Below are positions 15,268 through 22,757 of a stretch of 24,277 bases of DNA, piece by piece. Position 1 is the first letter of the stretch, and each line of letters begins with the position of its first letter. The translations under genes were made by a program, and so were the position numbers. The notes beneath the pieces were generated by a model. That model was not told the origin of the DNA and did no database searches. It was given only the letters and a program-made list of their open reading frames with translations. Source of the stretch: a virus; IMG/VR virus record IMGVR_UViG_3300028393_000323, positions 1 to 24,277 of that record; one strand, 5' to 3'.

Positions 15268-15846
15268 ATGGCAGATGAAGATACAAGCGAAAAGAAAGAA
15301 GGTGGTGCTGAATGGATGCAAAAACTATGGCGTCCGGCAATGGGCTGGATGTACATGATTATATGTCTTGCAGACATGTTAGTATTTCCAGTATTGTGGT
15401 CACTATTACAGGCAATGATGCATATGCCTATTACACAATGGAATCCACTAACACTGCAAGGTGCAGGCTTGTTCCACATTGCAATGGGAGCTGTCCTAGG
15501 TATTAGTGCATTTGGTCGTACACAAGAAAAACTAGCAGGTACTGCGGCAAACCCAACAGCCAGCGTACAAACTACTAACAACAATATGGCAGGAAATGTT
15601 TCTGGTGGTTTTGGTAGTGGTTCATCAGGAGGATTTGGAAATGGCGGTGCAGGCACAGCAACAACAGGATTTTCAGGCGGGGGTTCAGCATTTGGCTCTC
15701 CGGCAGCAGGAGGCTTCGGTTCCACCGGTGGTTTTAATTCACCAGCACCAGGTAGCTTTGGCGGAGGCGGGTTTGGAAGCACACCTCCAGCAACAACAGC
15801 AAGCGGTAAAAAGATAGTACCGGATTTTGGTCAACCAGCAATTTAA
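15268..15846 (+). CDS. Holin-like membrane protein with Gly-rich tail
   Basis: A 192-aa protein with a strong AAAGGAG ribosome site. After a charged start comes WRPAMGWMYMIICLADMLVF (residues 21-40), continuing to about residue 50, then a second span around 64-82 (GLFHIAMGAVLGISAFGR) and a charged end RTQEK. The RP at the first span and the 'G..gisafGRtqEK' close resemble 3TM-type holins (GTA_holin family). Residues ~105-175 are a disordered tail of Gly, Ser, Phe and Ala (GFGSGSSGGFGNGG). Holins open the inner membrane to release the endolysin, which matches the neighbourhood. The long Gly/Phe tail is unusual for a holin; it could set timing or mark a structural membrane protein instead. Confidence 0.65.
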   Translation: MADEDTSEKKEGGAEWMQKLWRPAMGWMYMIICLADMLVFPVLWSLLQAMMHMPITQWNPLTLQGAGLFHIAMGAVLGISAFGRTQEKLAGTAANPTASVQTTNNNMAGNVSGGFGSGSSGGFGNGGAGTATTGFSGGGSAFGSPAAGGFGSTGGFNSPAPGSFGGGGFGSTPPATTASGKKIVPDFGQPAI

Positions 15847-15857
15847 GGAAAATTAAA

Positions 15858-16061
15858 ATGAAAAAATTATTAGCACTATTAGCATTATGCGTGGTCTGCA
15901 CAGCATTCGCAGGCGGCGAAGAAAAACAAGTTTGCACAGATGTAAAAGATGCCAAAGGCAATGTAGTTAAAAAAGCCGACGGTAGTGCAAAGCAAACTTG
16001 CAAGACTATCAAAACACACAAGAAAGTTGAAGGGGATGCAGTTCCGGACAAGAAAAAGTAA
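15858..16061 (+). CDS. Small secreted/periplasmic protein
   Basis: A 67-aa protein with a classic signal peptide: MKKLLALLALCVVCTAFAGG, likely cut after AFA (residue ~18). The mature part, about 49 residues, is very basic and contains two cysteines (VCTDVK and QTCKTIK) that could form a disulfide, plus a lysine-rich end. No lipobox is present. GGAA before the ATG is the ribosome site. It closes the lysis-region unit and is followed by a terminator. Function is unknown; periplasmic location is inferred from the signal peptide. Confidence 0.7.
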   Translation: MKKLLALLALCVVCTAFAGGEEKQVCTDVKDAKGNVVKKADGSAKQTCKTIKTHKKVEGDAVPDKKK

Positions 16062-16069
16062 TCAAACTC

Positions 16070-16098
16070 TTGACAGGTCAGATTTAAGATAGTATAAT
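16070..16098 (+). promoter_or_regulatory. Consensus sigma70 promoter for dnaJ
   Basis: TTGACA (16070-16075), 17 bases, TATAAT (16093-16098): a perfect match to the bacterial housekeeping promoter. RNA would start near 16105, 32 bases before the dnaJ ATG. An ATAGTA/TACTAT dyad (16089-16094 and 16099-16104) covers the -10 element and could bind a repressor. Confidence 0.85.
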
Positions 16099-16124
16099 TA
16101 CTATTATGAAACTGACCTGTTTTT
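16073..16124 (+). terminator. Terminator-like hairpin overlapping the dnaJ promoter
   Basis: ACAGGTCAG (16073-16081) pairs perfectly with CTGACCTGT (16112-16120), followed by a T-run ending at 16124. The 30-base loop contains the -10 box and a second small dyad. The left arm begins inside the -35 hexamer. Only RNA reading through from the lysis genes contains both arms; RNA started at the embedded promoter lacks the left arm. Confidence 0.6.
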
Positions 16125-16136
16125 ACGAGACCAATT

Positions 16137-16985
16137 ATGACTGACTACTATCAAACATTAGGGGTTCAGCCAAATGCTAACCCAGACGAAATTAAAAAAG
16201 CCTACAGAAGTTTGGCCAATAAGCACCATCCCGACAAAGGCGGTGATCAAGCAACATTTAAAGATATAAGTGTAGCATATGAAAATTTAAGCGATCCACA
16301 AAAGAAAGCTGAATACGATCAGCAACGCATGGGTGGGCCGCAAGTAAGATTCCATACCGCCAACGGCGGGTTTGATCCTTTTGAACATATGTTTGGAGGT
16401 GGTGGCCCGTTTGGGGGAGGACCGTTTACTGATATGTTTGGTAGGCAAATTCGACGTAATCGAGATTTGAACATACAATGTCAAATTACATTACTAGATT
16501 CTTACATTGGCAAACAGCTTGAAGCCAACTACAGATTACCGAGTGGTAAGAATCAAACAGTTGTTATTAATGTGCCGCCCGGTATTGCACACGGTGAAAC
16601 TATTCGTTATCAAGGTTTAGGCGATGATAGTGTTCCTCAAATGGCCCGTGGCAATCTTAATGTAACCATTGTTGTACAACCAGATGCTAACTTTAGTCGT
16701 AGAGGAGATGATTTATATACTACTATTAACATTAGTCCTATTGAGGCAATGATTGGTTGTAGAAAAACTGTGATGACACTGGCTGGACAACGTTTAGAAT
16801 TGGATATTCGTGCAGGTATCGAAAGCGGTGCAGAATTTGCCAGCCATGGAACTGGATTTACAAATGTAAATACTGGGCATAAAGGTCGATTTGTATCTGT
16901 CGTAAATATTAAAACACCAACTATTACTGATCCAGTATTAATTGCAAAATTAAAAGAGTTAGATTCCGAAATAAACAAATACTAA
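16137..16985 (+). CDS. dnaJ: DnaJ-family co-chaperone (type B/CbpA-like)
   Basis: A 282-aa J-domain protein. Residues 1-65 are the J domain, with YYQTLGV at the start and the essential HPD at 31-33 (KHHPDKGGD). A Gly/Phe-rich linker follows (FGGGGPFGGGPFTDMFG). The C-terminal substrate-binding domains (about 105-280) include VINVPPGIAHGETIRYQGLG and ISPIEAMIGCRKTV, as in CbpA and DnaJ. The four-Cys zinc domain of full DnaJ is absent, so it is the type B form. It would recruit substrates to host DnaK and stimulate its ATPase. No phage DnaK or GrpE is seen here. It stands behind a perfect sigma70 promoter, unlike the late genes around it, so early expression is likely. The ribosome site is weak. 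Confidence 0.93.
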   Translation: MTDYYQTLGVQPNANPDEIKKAYRSLANKHHPDKGGDQATFKDISVAYENLSDPQKKAEYDQQRMGGPQVRFHTANGGFDPFEHMFGGGGPFGGGPFTDMFGRQIRRNRDLNIQCQITLLDSYIGKQLEANYRLPSGKNQTVVINVPPGIAHGETIRYQGLGDDSVPQMARGNLNVTIVVQPDANFSRRGDDLYTTINISPIEAMIGCRKTVMTLAGQRLELDIRAGIESGAEFASHGTGFTNVNTGHKGRFVSVVNIKTPTITDPVLIAKLKELDSEINKY

Positions 16986-17000
16986 TACATGTCGAATAAA

Positions 17001-17028
17001 TTGACATATAGAAATAATAGTGTACAAT
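17001..17028 (+). promoter_or_regulatory. Sigma70-type promoter for clpA
   Basis: TTGACA (17001-17006), 16 bases, TACAAT (17023-17028). It lies in the 74-base gap between dnaJ and clpA, with AAAGGAAA just before the clpA ATG. A perfect TATAAT at 17028-17033 also occurs, but its 21-base spacing is too long. Confidence 0.7.
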
Positions 17029-17059
17029 ATAATATAAATGCAATTACAAAGGAAATTAA

Positions 17060-19330
17060 ATGGTAGAACCAAGTGATAACTTACAAGCAGTTTTTGAAAA
17101 AGCAATCGATACTGCCAAAAAACTACATCACGAATATCTCACAATAGAACATCTGTTGATGTGTATGCTTATGGAGGAATCATTTGCTAATTGTTTGCAA
17201 GGATTTGGATCTGATCCAGACAAACTTAGAAAATCATTGACAAATTACTTGCATAAAGAGTGTAACGAAATTACTGTCAAAGATGTAGTAGTTAAACCAA
17301 AAAAAACGCAAAGTGTGGAACGTGTTCTTAATCGTGCATTTACACAAGTACTGTTTAACGGACGCCAACGTATTGAACCTACTGACGTATTCATTGCCAT
17401 GATGGGAGAAAAACGTAGCTGGGCATATTTTTATATTGCCGAAGCAGGTATTGACCGTGATAAGTTTGCAGAATTTCTGAATAACACAAGTGAAGAGCCA
17501 GAAGAAGGCGGCCAGGACGCTCCACAGTCAAATAAAGCACTGCAAGCATTTACAACTAACCTTAACGAAGAAGTTAAGAAGAATAAAATTGACCCGGTTA
17601 TCGGTCGTATTGACGAAATAGAAAACATTGCACTGGCATTAGGTCGTCGTAGCAAGAACAATGTAATTCTTGTGGGTGATCCAGGTGTTGGTAAGACTGC
17701 TATTGCAGAAGGTCTTGCTTTTAACATTGTTAAAGGTGCTGTTCCAGATTTCTTAAAAGACTACACTGTGTATAACTTGGACATCAGTGCCATGCTTGCG
17801 GGATCAAAGTACCGTGGCGACTTTGAAGAACGATTTAAGCACGTTATCAAGGCACTGGAAAAGAAGGGCAAGACAGTTTTGTTTATTGATGAAGCACACA
17901 TGATTAGTGGTGCTGGCTCTGCTGGCAACAGTGCCAATGATCTTGCTAACATGATGAAGCCTGCACTGAGCAAAGGCAATATTAAAGTCATTGCCAGTAC
18001 TACATGGGAAGAATACCGCAAGCACTTTGAAAAAGATCGTGCGTTGATGCGTAGGTTCCAACGTATTACTATTGACGAACCGACACAAGAAGTAGCATTG
18101 CAAATTCTCAAAGGTATTAAAAAGTACTACGAGCAATTCCACAATGTTAAAATTAAGGAAGATGCATTGCAGGCCGCTGTTAAGTTGAGTGTTAAGTATC
18201 TTGCAGATAAGAAATTGCCGGATAAGGCAATTGACTTGATTGATCTTGCTTGCAGTCGTTTCAATCTTAAACTTGCGGATGAAAGAGTTATTACTGAACG
18301 TGAGATTCAATACGAACTTGCTAAACTGACTACAATTCCCGAAGAACAAGTTATGGAGGCTGAAAGTGTGAGCCTATCTAAACTGCACGGCAATCTAATG
18401 TCCGATGTTTATGGACAAGATATGGCAATTGAAGAAATTGTTGATCGCATTGTGGTTGCACAAGCAGGATTGAAAGTAGAGAATAAGCCAATTGGTAGTT
18501 TTGTGTTCATGGGCCCAACTGGTTGTGGTAAGACTGAAACTGCTAAATCACTGGCAAAACATCTTGGTACTAAACTGTTGCGTTTTGATATGAGTGAGTA
18601 TCAAGAAAAACATAGTATCAGCAAGTTGATTGGTAGCCCTCCAGGTTATGTTGGCTTTGAAGACAATGCTGGGTTATTGATTACACAGATTCAAGAGAAT
18701 CCAAATGCAGTGGTATTGTTTGACGAAGTTGAAAAATCGCATCCAGACGTTAGCACAGTATTGCTACAAATCATGGACAATGGATTTATCACTGGTTCAA
18801 ACGGGAAGCAAGCAGATTGCCGTAATATTGTGTTGATTCTAACTACTAACGCTGGTGCTCAAGCAAACGAAAAGAATCAAATTGGATTTGGCAGTCAGGA
18901 AAAGGACTATACTGATGCAGAGTTGAAGAAGTTCTTTACACCAGAATTCCGTAATCGTTTGGATGCTGTTATTACATTCAACAAACTTGGTAAAGAAACA
19001 ACTATTAAAGTTGTTGATAAGTTTATTGATGAGTTGCGTGAGCAAGTTAAAGAGAAGGGTATCCGTATTAAGATCAATTCAGAAGCAACTAACTGGCTAA
19101 TTACCAAGGGCTTTGATAGTAAGATGGGTGCTCGTCCGTTGCAACGTGTTATTGACAAGGAAATTAAACGTGACCTTGCTCGTATGATGTTGTTTGGCGA
19201 CTTGAAGGGCGGCGGCTGGTTGCATATCAGTGTTGCAGATGACAAGTTGGTATTAGTGGCAAAACCCAAGACACTTAAAGTTCCGTTATTGTCAGTTGAA
19301 ATTATAGACAATGCAGTACAAACTAACTAA
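17060..19330 (+). CDS. clpA: ClpA-type AAA+ unfoldase
   Basis: A 756-aa protein, the length of E. coli ClpA. A Clp N-domain (residues ~1-140, with HEYLTIEHLLMCML) precedes two AAA+ modules. Module 1: Walker A GDPGVGKT (206-213), Walker B VLFIDEAH (273-280). Module 2: Walker A GPTGCGKT (485-492), Walker B VVLFDEVE (551-558), and KMGARPLQRVID (sensor 2) near 688. The long middle coiled-coil of ClpB is absent and that of ClpC is not seen. The loop NQIGFGSQ (606-613) has the IGF tripeptide that ClpA and ClpX use to bind ClpP. All active residues are present, so it can probably feed host ClpP. No ClpP or ClpS gene is in the window. Its end overlaps the next gene by 20 bases. Confidence 0.95.
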   Translation: MVEPSDNLQAVFEKAIDTAKKLHHEYLTIEHLLMCMLMEESFANCLQGFGSDPDKLRKSLTNYLHKECNEITVKDVVVKPKKTQSVERVLNRAFTQVLFNGRQRIEPTDVFIAMMGEKRSWAYFYIAEAGIDRDKFAEFLNNTSEEPEEGGQDAPQSNKALQAFTTNLNEEVKKNKIDPVIGRIDEIENIALALGRRSKNNVILVGDPGVGKTAIAEGLAFNIVKGAVPDFLKDYTVYNLDISAMLAGSKYRGDFEERFKHVIKALEKKGKTVLFIDEAHMISGAGSAGNSANDLANMMKPALSKGNIKVIASTTWEEYRKHFEKDRALMRRFQRITIDEPTQEVALQILKGIKKYYEQFHNVKIKEDALQAAVKLSVKYLADKKLPDKAIDLIDLACSRFNLKLADERVITEREIQYELAKLTTIPEEQVMEAESVSLSKLHGNLMSDVYGQDMAIEEIVDRIVVAQAGLKVENKPIGSFVFMGPTGCGKTETAKSLAKHLGTKLLRFDMSEYQEKHSISKLIGSPPGYVGFEDNAGLLITQIQENPNAVVLFDEVEKSHPDVSTVLLQIMDNGFITGSNGKQADCRNIVLILTTNAGAQANEKNQIGFGSQEKDYTDAELKKFFTPEFRNRLDAVITFNKLGKETTIKVVDKFIDELREQVKEKGIRIKINSEATNWLITKGFDSKMGARPLQRVIDKEIKRDLARMMLFGDLKGGGWLHISVADDKLVLVAKPKTLKVPLLSVEIIDNAVQTN

Positions 19331-19958
19331 AAAACTGTTCTATGGCACATATCAGTATAAAATTGTACTGGTATGTGCTGGTGCGTCATTGTTTAGAACT
19401 AACGACTTAGATGCAGTGTTGGAAAATTTAAAACAGGTTAAAAAAGACTTCGGTGAAGATCACAAATATTTAATTTTTAAAAATAGAAATATCATCAGAA
19501 CCAAAGAAGACCTGGATTATGCATTAAAACTTCGACACGAATTGTCACTGTTAACAGATTTTGATTTACGTATTGAAAGTCCATGGGTCAATGTATATAC
19601 CAATAGCAAGTTTGCTGTAGATACATTGTCTAAAATAGACGAATCTAAGGTAAAGTACATAAGCGAACCTCCAGCAGATTCGCCATTAGCTGTCAATACC
19701 ATCATATTACCCAAGATCAACTTTGATTATAGAGTAACTGTTGGCAGAACTTCTCAAGATTGTACTGCTTTTGTATCGTGGGCTGACACTAACGGCAAGT
19801 TAAAACTGACTAAATCTTGTAAAAAGTCATTGTTAAAATCACGTAGTTGGGGCGGCAGTTACTTTTACATCACAGGTGATAACAACTTGCTCATGGCAAA
19901 GATGCATTTGGGCGGCTGTATCAGCAAAGTCGAACGAATTATCAAAGATAAAGCCTGA
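19311..19958 (+). CDS. Phage protein of unknown function downstream of clpA
   Basis: A 215-aa protein starting MQYKLTKKLFYGTYQYKIVL. It overlaps clpA by 20 bases, so its translation is probably coupled. It is a mixed alpha/beta protein with many basic residues; notable segments are VKKDFGEDHKYLIFKNRNII, WVNVYTNSKF and DFDLRIESPWVN, and a C-terminal part rich in Lys and Arg (KLTKSCKKSLLKSRSWGGSY). Four cysteines are scattered. Nothing indicates a catalytic site. The opening reminds me of hypothetical proteins of other T4-like marine phages but I cannot name a family. The tight link to clpA suggests, without proof, an adaptor or substrate relation. Confidence 0.65.
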   Translation: MQYKLTKKLFYGTYQYKIVLVCAGASLFRTNDLDAVLENLKQVKKDFGEDHKYLIFKNRNIIRTKEDLDYALKLRHELSLLTDFDLRIESPWVNVYTNSKFAVDTLSKIDESKVKYISEPPADSPLAVNTIILPKINFDYRVTVGRTSQDCTAFVSWADTNGKLKLTKSCKKSLLKSRSWGGSYFYITGDNNLLMAKMHLGGCISKVERIIKDKA

Positions 19959-19968
19959 ACGCGATTGC

Positions 19969-19976
19969 GATAAATA
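19969..19976 (+). promoter_or_regulatory. T4-like late promoter box GATAAATA
   Basis: GATAAATACTTC lies 50 bases before the ATG of the 20026 gene. A hairpin GATGGA/TCCATC (19984-19989 with 19997-20002) begins seven bases after the box, so it would sit at the very 5' end of the RNA. Confidence 0.5.
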
Positions 19977-20025
19977 CTTCAACGATGGAGTATATTTCCA
20001 TCTTTGCTAAAAACTGGGCTTTATA

Positions 20026-20397
20026 ATGCGTATACGTGAATTATTAGAAAATAGACATTTTAACGATTTAGATTTTGTCAGTCCCACTGAAGACGGGCGT
20101 GAAATCAACTTTGACCTTATCGAAGATTTAGTGCATTTCATGAACCATGACGATAATGTGTATCGTCGTCATGTGTTTCCAAGCATTGCAAAGTGTGTGG
20201 ATAGATCCAAGGAAAATCGATCATTTAACTCTTCAGTATTCAAACCAGCTGTGGAAAAAAGCTATGAAGCATATGTTAAACAATACCCCATTCGTGAATT
20301 GCCACAATCATTAGACGAAGAAACATGTGTGAAAGTGTGTAAGAAGATGAAAGAAGAAGTCAGCAAACATATTGCCGACGGCAAGTATAAGGATTAA
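20026..20397 (+). CDS. Small protein with capsid-targeting-like N-terminus
   Basis: A 123-aa protein. It opens MRIRELLENRHF, sharing the pattern of short basic/hydrophobic start and (I/L)xE seen in the next genes and in the T4 capsid-targeting peptide. The rest is charged and helical, with DLVHFMNHDDNVYRRHVFPS and a C-terminal KVCKKMKEEVSKHIADGKY. It has no catalytic motif or membrane span. Conservation in marine T4-like phages seems likely from the style, but I cannot name it. There is no clear ribosome site before ATG 20026. It heads a late unit behind the GATAAATA box. Confidence 0.68.
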   Translation: MRIRELLENRHFNDLDFVSPTEDGREINFDLIEDLVHFMNHDDNVYRRHVFPSIAKCVDRSKENRSFNSSVFKPAVEKSYEAYVKQYPIRELPQSLDEETCVKVCKKMKEEVSKHIADGKYKD

Positions 20398-20399
20398 AC

Positions 20400-21617
20400 G
20401 TGTTATTAAGAGAGCTTTTTGTCCGTGAAGCTAATGAGCCTGTCAAGGCAAAAGTTGGCCGGGCATTTAACCACGTGGAAGATCTTGCATTTTTGCACGG
20501 GACTGCTGGCGTGATCAAAGCCCTTGAACATGTACGTATGGCAGGATCAGCAAGTGCAAAACATACACGATTTAAATGGGACGGTGCTCCTCAAATTTAT
20601 TGGGGTTATACTAAAGATGGCCAGTTTATTCTATGCGGACATAATGGCTGGAGTAGGGGTGGTACAGGCACTAGTGATGTAAGTGATTTTACCAGTGTGC
20701 GTGGTATCTATAATTTCATTCTAAATAAAAGCGGTGACACAGCAGGGCTTCCTCCGGAGAAGCAAGCAGAACGTCAGCAATTTGCAACTGAATTTAGTCA
20801 CTTGTACGAAATATTTAAAACAGCAACCAAGGTTCCAAGAAAAGGCCAAGAAATTTATTTTTATGCCGATGGATTGTTTACACAGCCGCCCGAAGAAGTC
20901 AATGGCGTTTATGAATTAAATCCAAATTTAAAAAGCAAAACACAATATCATATAAGTGTTGATTCAACACTTGGTAAGCGTATTGCAGATGGAGCACAAG
21001 CTATGGTTGCGGCACATGGTAGCTTTGATACATTTGGAGCTCCTGATACTGCACAAAAACCTGTTTCAGATTTTACAAAATATATGACTCCTACTACAGA
21101 GTTAATTGTATTAAGTCCGTACTATGCTATGGAACAACCAAAAATAGATACTAAAGCAATAGATAAGATAGAACAAGATCTTACTAAAGACAAAGCAACT
21201 ATCGAAGGATTCCTTGCACCCATCGATAAAGTATCAAATTTTAAAGGTATTATCTATCGCTATATGAATGAAAAGTCTAAAGGCGGGCAACTTGCTAATG
21301 TAGGCGATGACTTTATGAACTGGATTGAGCAAGGTGCGGCTGGTATGGTTAAAAGCGATAGCATGAAAGCCAATATTAGAAATCGCGTAAACATGGTGCC
21401 TGCAGGTGTAACTATTGTGTTTAAATATGTCAAACAAATTATGGGTCTTAAAAATCAATTGCTATCTCAACTTGAAATGGCACCTCCAGAAATAAAAGTG
21501 CTTAATTCGGAAGGATGGGTACAGTACGATACAAGTGGTGATATGCATACAAAATTTGTTCCGCGTCACGATGTACAACATAAGAGCGGTGAAGTATTGC
21601 CGCAATGGGTGCCATAA
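20400..21617 (+). CDS. Ligase-like nucleotidyltransferase with capsid-targeting-like N-terminus
   Basis: A 405-aa protein with a GTG start at 20400, backed by AAGGA seven bases upstream. It opens MLLRELFVREANEP. Residues 58-66 are FKWDGAPQI, which fits motif I (KxDG, Lys59 as the nucleotidylated lysine) of the DNA/RNA ligase and capping-enzyme superfamily. Near the end SEGWVQYD (Glu371) fits motif IV, and TKFVPR (Lys385) motif V; EIYFYADGLF (151-160) may be motif III. Together these suggest a covalent nucleotidyltransferase of unknown substrate. The large insert between motifs III and IV is unlike common ligases. Its stop overlaps the next gene (TAATG). It is probably expressed late and, if the N-terminal peptide works as in T4, packaged in the head. 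Enzyme activity is inferred. Confidence 0.68.
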   Translation: MLLRELFVREANEPVKAKVGRAFNHVEDLAFLHGTAGVIKALEHVRMAGSASAKHTRFKWDGAPQIYWGYTKDGQFILCGHNGWSRGGTGTSDVSDFTSVRGIYNFILNKSGDTAGLPPEKQAERQQFATEFSHLYEIFKTATKVPRKGQEIYFYADGLFTQPPEEVNGVYELNPNLKSKTQYHISVDSTLGKRIADGAQAMVAAHGSFDTFGAPDTAQKPVSDFTKYMTPTTELIVLSPYYAMEQPKIDTKAIDKIEQDLTKDKATIEGFLAPIDKVSNFKGIIYRYMNEKSKGGQLANVGDDFMNWIEQGAAGMVKSDSMKANIRNRVNMVPAGVTIVFKYVKQIMGLKNQLLSQLEMAPPEIKVLNSEGWVQYDTSGDMHTKFVPRHDVQHKSGEVLPQWVP

Positions 21618-22756
21618 TGAAATTAAGAGAAATATTTGAAGGTGGTGCCGGCAATGCTGTAATGCATGGAATTGAAGATCTTATTAAGATGGGCGGGAAG
21701 TCTGGTTCAAAGGCCGCTGAGAAAGAAGTTGGTGCAATAGCTAAACCGGAGACTAAAGTCATATCGCAAGCAAAAGCTATTGCAAAAGATAAAGAAAAAA
21801 CGCCCGGCTCAGCAATTGGTATTATATTTGGTCGTTTTAACCCTCCGCATAAAGGTCATAAAGCCGCTTGGCAAATGGCCAGCAAATTACCATATTGGTA
21901 TGTGGGGACAAATCAAAGTACCCAAGGTCCGAAGGATCCATTGCCGTATGATATTAAAGTTGAAGCAATGAAAACCATATGGCCTGCTGTTGAAGGTCAT
22001 TTAATGGCGGAGCAAAGTTGGTTAACGCTTGCTAGTCATTGTTTTAAATCGCATCCCGATGCTAAAACTTTAGTATGTTTTACTGACGAGGCGTGGGTTA
22101 CTAAAACTATTCAGCAATATAACGGTGTACAAGCCGCACACGGATTTTATAAGTTTGACGAGATTAAACAACAAGAAACTCCACGGTTAAGTAGTGCATC
22201 TGCATTACGAGCCGCAGTACAAGCTGGCGATAGAAAAGCATTTTCAGTTGCGGCTGGTGTTTCTGCAGAGACTCCAGTTGCTGGACATCCTTACTTTGAT
22301 TTAGTATCATATTACTTATCACAGTATCCAGAAAAGGCTGCTAAAAAAATAAAAGAAGTTAATAGGGCGGTAAGAGAAATGAGAGCACATCAATTTGTAA
22401 AAGAAAGTGGCGGAACACAAAAGATACATGGACATCATAAATCCGCTATAAAAAATGCAACTACATTCCCTGATCAAAATCAAAGTACAGGCAGTGCATA
22501 TATGGGATATCGTATGGCTATAGCTCTAGCTGGTGCTCCGGATTATCCTACTAAACAAGCGGCTGATAACTGGATTGGTGGCGATCCATTATTGGCTCCT
22601 TATACCGATGAAGAAAATGAAATGATCAATGCGGCGGCAAAACAAGTAGGAAGCGGTGGAAGACAAACTTGGAGTAATAACCGTAGTTTGGAAACTGCTG
22701 ATACTAACAAAACCAGCGCAGTTGCAAAACCTAAAAAGAACAAGTACGGAGTATAA
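21617..22756 (+). CDS. NMN/cytidylyl-transferase-like enzyme with capsid-targeting-like N-terminus
   Basis: A 379-aa protein. I choose ATG 21617 (TAATG overlap) over the ATG at 21605 because it exposes MKLREIFEGG, the peptide shared by its neighbours. After a Lys/Ala linker, IGIIFGRFNPPHKGHKAAW (residues 67-85) gives the HxGH nucleotide-binding motif (His78, His81), and TPRLSSASALRAAV (188-201) the SSxxxR signature of the nucleotidyltransferase fold (NadM/NadD, cytidylyltransferases). Both active motifs are intact. Residues ~265-379 form a second domain, with NQSTGSAYMGYRMAIALAGAP, NWIGGDPLL and PYTDEENEMI, ending KKNKYGV; this appears in other marine phage proteins. Substrate unknown: NMN or pantetheine-phosphate or CTP-type substrates are possible. 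Confidence 0.78.
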   Translation: MKLREIFEGGAGNAVMHGIEDLIKMGGKSGSKAAEKEVGAIAKPETKVISQAKAIAKDKEKTPGSAIGIIFGRFNPPHKGHKAAWQMASKLPYWYVGTNQSTQGPKDPLPYDIKVEAMKTIWPAVEGHLMAEQSWLTLASHCFKSHPDAKTLVCFTDEAWVTKTIQQYNGVQAAHGFYKFDEIKQQETPRLSSASALRAAVQAGDRKAFSVAAGVSAETPVAGHPYFDLVSYYLSQYPEKAAKKIKEVNRAVREMRAHQFVKESGGTQKIHGHHKSAIKNATTFPDQNQSTGSAYMGYRMAIALAGAPDYPTKQAADNWIGGDPLLAPYTDEENEMINAAAKQVGSGGRQTWSNNRSLETADTNKTSAVAKPKKNKYGV

Positions 22757-22757
22757 C

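Noticed and set aside
15219-15782. Minus-strand open frame of 187 codons with Pro-rich start
   Set aside because: It is the reverse of the Gly-rich tail of the holin-like gene, with no ribosome site and no recognisable domain.
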